Shown here: one piece after another, positions 55,551-63,501 of the stretch
Numbering within the stretch: the first letter of the stretch is position 1
How the letters are laid out: each line of letters opens with the position of its first letter
Assembly: GCF_003850345.1 (NCBI RefSeq)
Contig: NZ_CP027707.1
Coordinates: forward strand, 4,836,001-4,900,000
Source of the DNA: Pseudomonas chlororaphis subsp. piscium
Lineage (GTDB): Bacteria > Pseudomonadota > Gammaproteobacteria > Pseudomonadales > Pseudomonadaceae
Reading direction: 5' to 3'
Length of the DNA: 64,000 bases
The notes under the pieces: generated by a model
Seen by the model: only the letters and a program-made list of their open reading frames with translations
Database searches by the model: none
What the model was told of the DNA's origin: nothing
Program-made: the position numbers and the translations under genes

Positions 55551-56168
55551 TCAATTCCGGGGAATGAAACCGACGCCTGTGAATGACCTCTGGGGATTGC
55601 CGCGCTCGACGCCATGATGGAAATCACGGCGTTGCAGGCGCATGTCCATTTGCGCCGTCTGCTCGATGGCGGCAATGCGCTGATTGATCAGCAAAATCGC
55701 CATGCGCCGGTTGTCGTGCTGGCTGCGTTCAGATTGCACCTTCACGCTGATGCCGGTTGCCAGGTGGGTCGCGCGTACCGCCGAGTCAGTCTTGTTCACA
55801 TGCTGCCCGCCGGGACCTGAGGCGCGCATGGTTTCAAAACGAATCTGGCTTTCCTGGTGTTGCTCCGGCGCCGTGAAGACCTGGCCGGCGAAGAACCAGT
55901 TCTTGCGTTTGTGCCCGGGCCGATAAGGGCTCTTGCAGACCCAGAGCAACGTACCGCTCCAGCGTCTGGCAACGCTTGCCGCCTGATCGCCGCCGAGGCC
56001 GATCAACACCGACTTGTACGTCCCCTGGCTGGCCCCGGGCTCGCTTTCAACGATGCTGGTCCTGACCTGCTCCGCCTCGGCTTCAGCGTCGAGGCGTTGC
56101 AAGGCCTTGGCCACGGCCAGTTCACACTCCGCCGGTCCTTGCGCCGAGGATAGCTGTAACAAAATCAT
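55551..56168 (-). CDS. prfH: Peptide chain release factor H
   Basis: A 205-residue class I release factor homologue lacking the stop-codon recognition domain of RF1/RF2. The peptidyl hydrolysis motif is Gly120-Gly121-Gln122 in [16 protein letters not shown], and a basic C-terminal end follows. PrfH frees peptides from ribosomes damaged in the 16S decoding centre. It begins at ATG 56168, whose A is the last base of the rtcB stop codon (TGATG), so the two are translationally coupled. A GTG at 56177 is an alternative. PrfH is nearly always encoded with this RtcB subfamily. Confidence 0.93.
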   Translation of the reverse strand: MILLQLSSAQGPAECELAVAKALQRLDAEAEAEQVRTSIVESEPGASQGTYKSVLIGLGGDQAASVARRWSGTLLWVCKSPYRPGHKRKNWFFAGQVFTAPEQHQESQIRFETMRASGPGGQHVNKTDSAVRATHLATGISVKVQSERSQHDNRRMAILLINQRIAAIEQTAQMDMRLQRRDFHHGVERGNPQRSFTGVGFIPRN

Positions 56169-57301
56169 CAGCAGCACCCCCGGCGTTTGTAGGTCAGTAC
56201 CGGTTTGAGGCGAGCGATAATCCTGATCAGGCCAGCCTCAAGCAGGCTGCCGACCACGCTGTCGATGCTCTTGTAGGCCTCGGGGGCCTCCTCGTACATG
56301 AGCCCACGGTCCTCGCAGATCACCCGGCTACCGAGTGCCGTGCGCTTGAGCTGGTCGAAGCTGAACCGTGAGGCCAGGCGCCCCTTGCAATCGCCACGAA
56401 TCCACTTTCGACCGGCGCCATGGGCCAGCGAATACAAGCTGGCGGCATGTGGCACGGGCTGCACCAGGTAGCTGTAGTCGCCCCGAGAGCCGGGGATGAC
56501 GACCACGCCTTGATCGGAAGGTGTCGCTCCTTTGCGGTGGATCCAGCCCGAAACGCCTTCGACTGTCGCAGGCGAAACCAGGTTGTGGTTGATGTCCAGG
56601 GCCGAGCGGCCTCGAGCCCGCAGATTCACCAGGATGCGTTCGGCGATCAGGCGCCTGTTGGCTTGTGCAAAGCGCAGGGCTTCGTCATGACGTTGCAGAT
56701 AGTCGATCCCGGCTTCACTGTCGACCGCGATGCCGCCATGACCGTGTCGATCGATGTGTCGACGCAGAATGGCCTCACCCAGCCCACGGGAGCCGCTGTG
56801 AACCAGCAGCAGGAGCGATTTGGGGTCCAGCTCCAGCGCCTCCATGAGCTCGCTGGAGTGAACTTCGTCGATTTGTTGCAGCTCGGCGAAATGATTGCCG
56901 CCACCAATGGTTCCCAAGGCATGTTCATGGCCGGTGGCAAAGAATCCCAGTTGTGCCAGGTCCTCTTGCCAGTGTTCATCCAGCACAGTGTCGATGTTGC
57001 CGATTTTCTTTTCGAGCTTGTCGAGGTTCAGCCGGGCACTGGAAATATCCGTCTGCCACAGCGCCATGCCGCAGCCAATATCGTTTCCCACCAGTGCCGG
57101 GTAGAGGATCTCGGTCGAGAAGAACGCCGCACCCACCGGATAACCCCGGCCCGGGTGCAGATCCGGCATGCCGACCACGCGTTGCATGCCCTGGAGTTTT
57201 GCAGTTGTTTGAAGTTGCTGGATCGCTTGATCTTCGATCCAGGTGCTGTCGGAGGCGACAAGTGATACGCCGGCCGACAAATTGCGGATGCAATTGCCCA
57301 T
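56168..57301 (-). CDS. rtcB: RtcB-family RNA ligase paired with PrfH
   Basis: A 377-residue RNA ligase joining 2',3'-cyclic phosphate or 3'-phosphate ends to 5'-OH ends with GTP and manganese. The metal and nucleophile residues are in place: Asp74 and Cys77 in GNDIGCGM, His137 in GGGNHFAE, His168 in VHSGSRG, His239, and His294 in [10 protein letters not shown], which takes the guanylate. It belongs to the shorter subfamily found with prfH (often called RtcB3), thought to reseal cleaved 16S rRNA after PrfH has cleared the ribosome. ATG 57301 follows AGGA by 8 bases; the in-frame TTG at 57307 is less likely. No RtcR activator gene lies nearby. Confidence 0.93.
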   Translation of the reverse strand: MGNCIRNLSAGVSLVASDSTWIEDQAIQQLQTTAKLQGMQRVVGMPDLHPGRGYPVGAAFFSTEILYPALVGNDIGCGMALWQTDISSARLNLDKLEKKIGNIDTVLDEHWQEDLAQLGFFATGHEHALGTIGGGNHFAELQQIDEVHSSELMEALELDPKSLLLLVHSGSRGLGEAILRRHIDRHGHGGIAVDSEAGIDYLQRHDEALRFAQANRRLIAERILVNLRARGRSALDINHNLVSPATVEGVSGWIHRKGATPSDQGVVVIPGSRGDYSYLVQPVPHAASLYSLAHGAGRKWIRGDCKGRLASRFSFDQLKRTALGSRVICEDRGLMYEEAPEAYKSIDSVVGSLLEAGLIRIIARLKPVLTYKRRGCC

Positions 57302-57303
57302 GT

Positions 57304-57318
57304 CCAATTCCTGATTGG
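57304..57318 (-). promoter_or_regulatory. Hairpin holding the rtcB ribosome binding site
   Basis: On the minus strand CCAAT, loop CAGGA, ATTGG: a 5-bp stem whose loop contains the AGGA ribosome site of rtcB, 2 bases before the ATG. It is preceded by a pyrimidine run (TTTATTTTTTT). The position suggests control of translation, though a 5-bp stem is weak by itself. Confidence 0.35.
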
Positions 57319-57391
57319 AAAAAAATAAAGTCAGGGAGTGGCAGGTCGAATCCGGGTTAAGCGAGGTGCTAAGTAATAGCGAGTACAGCGT

Positions 57392-57433
57392 TTAAACCAG
57401 GCACGTCCTGCAAAGATCGATCAGGTATTTCAT
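57392..57433 (-). CDS. Predicted leader peptide ORF upstream of rtcB-prfH
   Basis: A 13-codon ORF, MKYLIDLCRTCLV then TAA, with an ideal ribosome site AAGGAG 7 bases before its ATG, stronger than that of rtcB itself. It ends 90 bases before the rtcB start. A possible promoter lies upstream on the same strand (TTGTCA at 57502-57497, TAATCT at 57477-57472). The layout recalls translation-sensing leader peptides, which would suit an operon answering ribosome damage. No family is known to me; translation is not shown. Confidence 0.4.
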   Translation of the reverse strand: MKYLIDLCRTCLV

Positions 57434-57552
57434 GGTGGATCTCCTTTGCTGAAGTGTGGGAAGGGGCGCGAAGATTAATCCGCGCGTAGCCATTCTGACA
57501 ATGGGCAATGATAGTTTTTTATCTGGCAGGGTCTGAGACAACAAGCCCGCCC

Positions 57553-57577
57553 GGCACCCCGAATGCGCCGGGGTGCC
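57553..57577 (-). terminator. Hairpin downstream of the MliC-type gene
   Basis: GGCACCCCG, 7-base loop, CGGGGTGCC, with an outer GCCCG/CGGGC pairing. It lies about 95 bases beyond the stop of the minus-strand gene at 57672. There is no clear T run, so it is a likely but imperfect terminator. Confidence 0.45.
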
Positions 57578-57671
57578 CCTTTACGGGCGAGCGCGGAAAC
57601 TATGAATCCAGCGGCGGCGACCTCGATCAGGCACGTCTTGAAGTGCCGCCTGCGGGCTCATCTCCCTTGCC

Positions 57672-58061
57672 TCACTGCTCCTCGACCTTCTGCTCCTTGC
57701 AGTCCTTGAGCAACTGCTGTTCCTTGGCGGTGTGGTCGGCTTCCAGGAAGCTCAACAGGCCGCTGTCACCCTTGGTGTGCCAGCGGTAGCTGTTCTGCTC
57801 GTCGTCGGCGACATACAGCGCGCCGGAGCCGGAACGGGCGATATGCATCGGGATCAGTTGGCCTTTGTAATACAGGGTGGCGAACGAGGCGCCGTTATCG
57901 ATGTTCAGGTACGCCGCCTGCACCTCTACCCCACCCTCGCAGCGGTAGTTGGCCAGGCTGCTCTGGTGCGCCGGCAATTCCGGCTCGGCCGGGGTCGTCG
58001 CGGCCTGGGCGAAAAACGGCGCCAGCAGCAAGGTGGTTCCCAGAATCGTTGAAATCTTCAC
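57672..58061 (-). CDS. MliC/PliC-type inhibitor of C-type lysozyme
   Basis: A 129-residue secreted protein with signal peptide MKISTILGTTLLLAPFFAQA and a single MliC domain (YRCEGGVEVQAAYLN, the SGALYVADDEQNSYRWHTKGDSG core and a late Cys that can pair with the first). MliC-like proteins block the active site of C-type lysozymes. There is no lipobox cysteine after the signal, so it is the soluble periplasmic (PliC-like) form. The start is GTG at 58061 with AGGAG 7 bases upstream. Confidence 0.85.
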   Translation of the reverse strand: MKISTILGTTLLLAPFFAQAATTPAEPELPAHQSSLANYRCEGGVEVQAAYLNIDNGASFATLYYKGQLIPMHIARSGSGALYVADDEQNSYRWHTKGDSGLLSFLEADHTAKEQQLLKDCKEQKVEEQ

Positions 58062-58307
58062 TGCACATCTCCTTGTTCATGCGCCTTTATGACGAGCCCC
58101 TTTACGACGGGCCTCTGTACGACGAAGCAGGGCCCCATAAGTTCAGGCCGGACTTGTCTCAAGGCATTCGCAAATTGCGACAGCTTGTATCCGGCGCTCT
58201 CTCGCCACCGTAAATAAACCCGATTCAAATCATCGAGTTAAGCGCCAGCGAAAACTGGCACAGGGGTTGCGAAAGCCCTCGCCTCACGCATAACAAGAGG
58301 TTCTGTC

Positions 58308-59798
58308 ATGGCTATTGCAACCCTGCTCCCCGCCACCACCGCCTTTATCCAGCGCGCCCCGCGCATGCTGATCGGCGCCGAATGGGTCGAGGCCGCCGAC
58401 GGCCAGACCATGCCCCTGCCCAACCCGGCCACCGGCGAACAACTGTGTGTGGTGCCGCGGGCCACGGTGGACGATGTCGATCGCGCGGTGCTCGCCGCGC
58501 GCCAGGCCTTCGACGATTCGCCCTGGAGCCGCACCCGGCCGCGGGAACGGCAGAACCTGCTGTGGAAACTCGCCGACCTGATGCAGCGCGACGCCGAGCT
58601 GCTGGCGCAACTGGAATGCCTGAACAACGGTAAGAGCGTCGCGGTGGCCCAGGTCATGGACGTGCAACTGGCCATCGACTTCCTGCGCTACATGGCCGGC
58701 TGGGCGACCAAGATCGAAGGCAGCAGCGTCGAGGTCTCAGTGCCGCTGATGCCCGACCAGCAGTTCCACAGTTTTATCCGCCGTGAGGCGGTGGGCGTGG
58801 TCGGCGCCATCGTCGCCTGGAACTTCCCGCTGCTGCTGGCCTGCTGGAAGCTCGGCCCGGCCCTGGCCACCGGCTGCACGGTGGTGCTCAAGCCCGCCGA
58901 CGAAACCCCGCTGACCGCGCTGAAACTCGCCGAACTGGTGCAGGAAGCCGGTTACCCCGACGGCGTATTCAACGTAGTCACCGGCACTGGCATCACCGCA
59001 GGCTCGGCCCTGACCCACAACCCGCGGGTGGACAAGCTGACCTTCACCGGCTCCACCGCGGTGGGCAAGGAGATCGGCAAGATCGCCATGGACTCCATGA
59101 CCCGGGTCACCCTGGAACTGGGCGGCAAGTCGCCGACCATCGTCATGGCCGATGCCGACCTGGGCAGCGCCGCGGCCGGTGCCGCCAGCGCGATCTTCTT
59201 CAACCAGGGCCAGGTCTGCTGCGCCGGCTCCAGGCTGTATGTGCAGCGCAAGCACTTCGACAATGTGGTGGCCGATATCGCCGGCATCGCCAACGCCATG
59301 AAGCTCGGCAGCGGCCTGGATACCAGCGTCGACATGGGCCCGCTGATCTCGGCCAGGCAGCAGGAACGGGTCTGGCGCTATATCGAAATGGGCCGGGACA
59401 GCGGCGCCACCATCGCCTGCGGCGGCGAGCAGTTCGGCCCCGGTTATTTCGTCAAGCCGACGGTGATCGTCGACGTCGACCAGCAGCATTCGCTGGTGCA
59501 GGAAGAGATCTTCGGCCCGGTGCTGGTGGCGATTCCCTTCGACGACGAAGCCGATGCCCTGCGCATGGCCAACGACAGCCCCTACGGCCTGGGTGCGAGC
59601 ATCTGGTCCAACGACCTGGCGGCGGTGCACCGGATGATCCCGCGGATCAAGTCCGGCTCGGTCTGGGTCAACTGCCACAGCGCCCTCGACCCGGCGCTGC
59701 CGTTCGGTGGCTACAAGATGTCCGGCGTGGGCCGGGAAATGGGTTATGCGGCAATCGAGCATTACACCGAGCTGAAGTCGGTGTTGATCAAGCTCTGA
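58308..59798 (+). CDS. Aldehyde dehydrogenase, phenylacetaldehyde dehydrogenase type (PeaE/FeaB-like)
   Basis: A 496-residue NAD-dependent aldehyde dehydrogenase. Active-site residues are Asn172 in AWNFPLLL, Glu270 in LELGGKSP and Cys304 in GQVCCAGSR; the nucleotide motif FTGSTAVG is near 246. The sequence suits the phenylacetaldehyde dehydrogenase group (FeaB/PeaE). In P. putida the pea genes combine the quinohemoprotein amine dehydrogenase with such an enzyme, so here it probably oxidises the aldehyde made by QhpABC to the acid. It sits between the two parts of the qhp locus, on the opposite strand to both, which supports this link without proving it. Confidence 0.85.
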   Translation: MAIATLLPATTAFIQRAPRMLIGAEWVEAADGQTMPLPNPATGEQLCVVPRATVDDVDRAVLAARQAFDDSPWSRTRPRERQNLLWKLADLMQRDAELLAQLECLNNGKSVAVAQVMDVQLAIDFLRYMAGWATKIEGSSVEVSVPLMPDQQFHSFIRREAVGVVGAIVAWNFPLLLACWKLGPALATGCTVVLKPADETPLTALKLAELVQEAGYPDGVFNVVTGTGITAGSALTHNPRVDKLTFTGSTAVGKEIGKIAMDSMTRVTLELGGKSPTIVMADADLGSAAAGAASAIFFNQGQVCCAGSRLYVQRKHFDNVVADIAGIANAMKLGSGLDTSVDMGPLISARQQERVWRYIEMGRDSGATIACGGEQFGPGYFVKPTVIVDVDQQHSLVQEEIFGPVLVAIPFDDEADALRMANDSPYGLGASIWSNDLAAVHRMIPRIKSGSVWVNCHSALDPALPFGGYKMSGVGREMGYAAIEHYTELKSVLIKL

Positions 59799-60028
59799 CC
59801 CGCGACAGCCCATAGCGCCTCGCACTCGCGCAAGCGCTTCTCCACGGGGGCGCCGGGGTTTGTCCGGCGTCTCCCGACGACTGGTTCAGGCTCGACGACC
59901 TACTGCCCGGTCCGCGCCCCGAACGGCTGCTACGCTCAGCCCGAGTCGGCTCGATAGCTGCCCTGTGAGCCTGGCTCAACCACCTTCACCCCACACCTCA
60001 TCACCACCGAAAACCTGAGGAAAGCATC

Positions 60029-61930
60029 ATGGGATCAAATGGACATGATCACGACGGCGTCCAATGCGGATGCCACAACCCCATCTGGAACGCTCTAAAG
60101 GACAGCCTCGACCCGGCCAGCCATACCGCTAGCCAGCCACAGGAGGCCAATGAACTGGCCAAGGAACCAGCCGGCGAGTCCATCATCTTTACCAACGGCA
60201 CCATCTACCCCTTGCGCGACGGCAATATGGACGATCGGGTCGAGGCCCTGGGTATCCACGCCGGCGACGTGGTCGCATCCGGCACCCTGGCCGCCGTCGA
60301 AGCCCGCATGAACGCCCTGGGTATCACCTACAAGAAGCAGTCCCTGAACGGCAAGACCCTGTTGCCCGGCCTGATCGAACCCCACGCCCATATCGTGCAG
60401 AGCTGCGCCACGGAAGGCTGGCTGAACCTGGGGGCCATCGATACCGACAACCCGGATGAGCACAAGAACCAGCGACTGCGGCCCACCTATGACTGGCTCT
60501 GGTTGAAAAACACCATCCAGAGCAACCTGCCCAAGGACAACTCGACCTGGATCCTCGGCCATCAGGTCGATCCGGCGCTGATGCCCTTCCAGGTCGTACC
60601 CCACGGCCTGAACAAACTCATCACCTTGCACTGTGGCCCCGGCGATGACGTCGGCAACCTGGACACCATCGACAAGCAGCATCCGATGCTGCTGATCAGC
60701 GCGTCCATGCACACCGCCTACCTGAACACCGCGGCGAGCGACGCGGTGTTCAAGAAGACCGGCGTAAGGGCCAACAACGGAGTCCTGCAGGAAGCCGAGG
60801 TGCTGGCCGCCATCAAGAGCATTCCCCTCCGGCAGCAGCTGGAAATACTGAATATCTTCAAGCACCTCGAAGACTACTTCGACAAGGCCTCGCGTCGCGG
60901 GATCACCCTGCTCTACGACGCGATGATGGACTCCCAGTCGAAGCTGGTACTGGGCGCCTACTTCCTGACCCGCCCCCGCAAGCTGCGGATCGGTTACGCC
61001 GCCGCCTGCGATGGCACGCCCGAGGCCATCGGCAAGCTGCCGCGCTACCAGCCGGTCAGCCGGGAACAGGCCAAGCGCTTCTATCAGGGCTCGGTCAAGC
61101 TGGTGTCGGACGGTTCCAATCAGGGGCTGACGGGTTATCAGGCGCAGCCTTACTGCTGCGAGACAGACCGGCCGGTGGGCAATTTCAATTTCTGTGACCA
61201 GGACCACACCCCGGTCACCACACCCGATGCCTACAAGACTGTGGTGCGCAATGCCGTCGAAACCGGCTGGCCGCTGATGATCCACGCCAACGGCGACCGA
61301 GCCATCGACTTCACCCTGCAAGCCTATGAGGCGGCCTTGCAGGGCGGCAGCGCCCTGGAAAAACGCCACCGCATCGAGCACTGCTCGCTGCTGACCGCGA
61401 ACACCCTGCAGACCCTGCAGCGCCTGGGCCTGTCGCCGAGTTTCCTGATCGGTCATGTCGGCTACTGGGGCTATTCCTTCAAACAGGCGATCTTCGAAGG
61501 CAAGGCCGAGCAGATGCTCGACCTGTGCCAGTCGGCCCTGGACCACAACCTGAGAATGACCCTACACAGCGACTGCTCGGTAACGCCCCTGGGGCCGCTG
61601 CGCTCCATGGAGCAGGCGGTGACCCGCAAGATGGAAGGCATTCGCGATGCCCAGGGGCGGTTCGTCCACGACCCAAGGCTGCAACCCATCCTCAATGAAG
61701 CCGAGTGCCTGACGCGCAAGCAGGCCTTGAAAGCCATCACCTATGACGCGGCCTGGCAGTGCCATGCCGAGGGTTGGACCGGGTCCTTGCAGGACGGCAA
61801 TTTCGCGGACCTGGTGATTCTCGAGCAGGATCCCCTCGACGAAAAAGTGCCGGCCACCAGCATCAGGGACATCAAGGTCTGTGAAACCTGGAAAGGCGGC
61901 CACCGGGTGTACGTCAATCCCGCTAGCTGA
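60029..61930 (+). CDS. YtcJ-type amidohydrolase with a His/Cys-rich N-terminus
   Basis: A 633-residue member of the amidohydrolase-3 (YtcJ-like) family. Metal ligands are visible: EPHAH near residue 120, IHANGDRA near 420, RIEHCS near 450 and LHSDCSVTP near 512. The catalysed reaction is unknown; family members hydrolyse amides, imides or formamides. The first 15 residues (MGSNGHDHDGVQCGC) are rich in His and Cys and precede a linker of about 45 residues before the usual family start, which is uncommon and could bind metal. There is no signal peptide. A terminator follows 13 bases after the stop, so it appears to be its own unit. Confidence 0.85.
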   Translation: MGSNGHDHDGVQCGCHNPIWNALKDSLDPASHTASQPQEANELAKEPAGESIIFTNGTIYPLRDGNMDDRVEALGIHAGDVVASGTLAAVEARMNALGITYKKQSLNGKTLLPGLIEPHAHIVQSCATEGWLNLGAIDTDNPDEHKNQRLRPTYDWLWLKNTIQSNLPKDNSTWILGHQVDPALMPFQVVPHGLNKLITLHCGPGDDVGNLDTIDKQHPMLLISASMHTAYLNTAASDAVFKKTGVRANNGVLQEAEVLAAIKSIPLRQQLEILNIFKHLEDYFDKASRRGITLLYDAMMDSQSKLVLGAYFLTRPRKLRIGYAAACDGTPEAIGKLPRYQPVSREQAKRFYQGSVKLVSDGSNQGLTGYQAQPYCCETDRPVGNFNFCDQDHTPVTTPDAYKTVVRNAVETGWPLMIHANGDRAIDFTLQAYEAALQGGSALEKRHRIEHCSLLTANTLQTLQRLGLSPSFLIGHVGYWGYSFKQAIFEGKAEQMLDLCQSALDHNLRMTLHSDCSVTPLGPLRSMEQAVTRKMEGIRDAQGRFVHDPRLQPILNEAECLTRKQALKAITYDAAWQCHAEGWTGSLQDGNFADLVILEQDPLDEKVPATSIRDIKVCETWKGGHRVYVNPAS

Positions 61931-61943
61931 CCGTTAGCCATGG

Positions 61944-61973
61944 CAAGCCGGGGGTCTGTCCAGCCCCGGCTTG
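61944..61973 (+). terminator. Terminator hairpin after the amidohydrolase gene
   Basis: CAAGCCGGGG, a 10-base loop, CCCCGGCTTG, followed by TTAGT. A good 10-bp GC-rich stem with a weak T tail, directly after the stop codon. Confidence 0.65.
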
Positions 61974-62019
61974 TTAGTGCTTCGTCAGGAACGACGGGGC
62001 TCAGATGGCCGCTGCGCGG

Positions 62020-62086
62020 TTCGCGGGCAAGCCTCGCTCCTACAGGGTTGTCTCATCTTCTGTAGGAGCGAGGCTTGCCCGCGATA
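62020..62086. repeat. REP pair, GCTTGCCCGCGA subtype
   Basis: Two REP copies in outward orientation (TCGCGGGCAAGCCTCGCTCC from about 62020, inverse copy to about 62086). This is the same subtype as the tandem at 28.3 kb. Confidence 0.85.
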
Positions 62087-62193
62087 AATCGCCCAGGCAC
62101 CACACATCCGCCGATCGATTGCCCAAGCCTTTACGCCGGCTGCGCCGCCGATCGCAGCCTGCGGCAGCGGCTACAAAAGCCGCCCCCGTCGCA

Positions 62194-63501
62194 TCAAGGC
62201 TTGTATCCCTGCCCCAGCAACCAGCCACGCACGGCCCTGTCCTGCGCCTCGCTCAACCCCGCCAGCACTTGTTGCGCCGGTTCGTTGGGCAAGCGGCGCA
62301 ACAGCGGCGCCAGCTCCACCCCTTGCACATGCCAGATACCCAGCGGCTGGTCCGGGGTGATCACCACCTCGGCTTCGTCCACCAGGCCCTCACGTAATAC
62401 CGGCGCACGTTCGATGCGCAGGGCGGAAAAGTCCGCCATGGAGTGCGCCGGCTCGCGGTCCGGCCACTGCCGTCGCGCCTGCCAGAAAGGCCGTTCGGCC
62501 CAGCGCTGTTCATCGGCGTAGAAATCGCGGCCGATGCGGGCGAAACGCAGGAACAATTGCTCCACCCGCTGAGCATGGAAGCGCTGCGCCAGGGCCGCGC
62601 GTTCGGGCCGTTGCAGTAGGGTGTTGATCACCGCCGGCGCCTGCAACGCCGAGGACAGCGACTGGAAGATACCGTTGCCCGACAGCGGGTCCACGGCCAT
62701 GGCCGCATCGCCCACGCGAATCCAGTGATCGCCACACACCTGCGGGCAGAGAATCGCCGTGCTGCTGCGCGCGTGCAGCTGCAAATCGTGCTCCGGCCCG
62801 TCAGCAAAAAACTCCCGGGCTAGGGCTGAACCCTGGCGCCGCTGACGGCAGTAATCCAGCAGTTGCGCCTTGCCCGGCAACTCCGCGCTGGCCACGTCCA
62901 CCGTCAGCTGCCAGTAACACTGGCCGTCGGCCTGGCGCGCCATCCAGGCCCAGCCGTCTTCAAGGCTGTGCACGGCACTGGCGGTGGCCCCCGGCGCGCC
63001 CTGCCAACGGTTGAGCAGGCTGAGGGTTTCCGGGCCCCGCAGGCCTTTGCCCAGCTCTTTACTCAATGCCGGCGCCTGGCGCCCGCGGGCCTCCACCAGA
63101 AAGTCCGCGAGGCGCTCGGCCTGCCCCTCGATCCGCACCCGATGCCCGCCCGCCGTTGACTGCACCTCCAGCACCCGGCCTTCGATCAGCTCGACCCCCG
63201 CCTCGCGCAGGTCTTCGCGCAGGCCGCGATCGAAGCGCGGGCGATCCAGCAGGTATTCGACGTTCTGCCCATGGTTCTGGCCGTTCCATGCCACCTGACG
63301 CTGGGACGCCTGCAACCCAGCCTCCAGCGCACGCCCCAGGCCGGCGCCACGCAGGGCTTCGATTACCCGCAGCGACACCCCTTCCAGCGCCGGGAAACGC
63401 CGCCACTCACTGACCAGCGCCACCTCGTAGCCCAGGCGTCGCAAGCCCAGGGCCACCGCGGCACCCGCCGGACCGGCGCCGAGAATCAGCAGCGGCCTCA
63501 T
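62194..63501 (-). CDS. qhpG: FAD-dependent monooxygenase for CTQ formation
   Basis: A 435-residue flavoprotein of the tryptophan-halogenase/monooxygenase group. The FAD-binding start is MRPLLILGAGPAGAAVALGLRRLGYEV (GxGxxG), and the second flavin motif is WIRVGDAAMAVDPLSGNGIFQSL near residue 270. QhpG dihydroxylates the gamma-subunit tryptophan (Trp43 of QhpC) after QhpD has crosslinked it, giving the quinone of CTQ. Assignment rests on fold, length and the coupled upstream protease: its ATG overlaps the qhpE stop by ATGA (63501-63498). It is separated from qhpADCB by 12 kb. Confidence 0.8.
   Translation of the reverse strand: MRPLLILGAGPAGAAVALGLRRLGYEVALVSEWRRFPALEGVSLRVIEALRGAGLGRALEAGLQASQRQVAWNGQNHGQNVEYLLDRPRFDRGLREDLREAGVELIEGRVLEVQSTAGGHRVRIEGQAERLADFLVEARGRQAPALSKELGKGLRGPETLSLLNRWQGAPGATASAVHSLEDGWAWMARQADGQCYWQLTVDVASAELPGKAQLLDYCRQRRQGSALAREFFADGPEHDLQLHARSSTAILCPQVCGDHWIRVGDAAMAVDPLSGNGIFQSLSSALQAPAVINTLLQRPERAALAQRFHAQRVEQLFLRFARIGRDFYADEQRWAERPFWQARRQWPDREPAHSMADFSALRIERAPVLREGLVDEAEVVITPDQPLGIWHVQGVELAPLLRRLPNEPAQQVLAGLSEAQDRAVRGWLLGQGYKP

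Noticed and set aside
57343..57360. tRNA-like T arm (GGTCGAATCC) upstream of rtcB
   Set aside because: The loop is one base short and no acceptor, D or anticodon stem can be built around it.
59846..59873. Terminator after the aldehyde dehydrogenase gene
   Set aside because: A GC-rich hairpin exists but pairs imperfectly at its base and has no T run.
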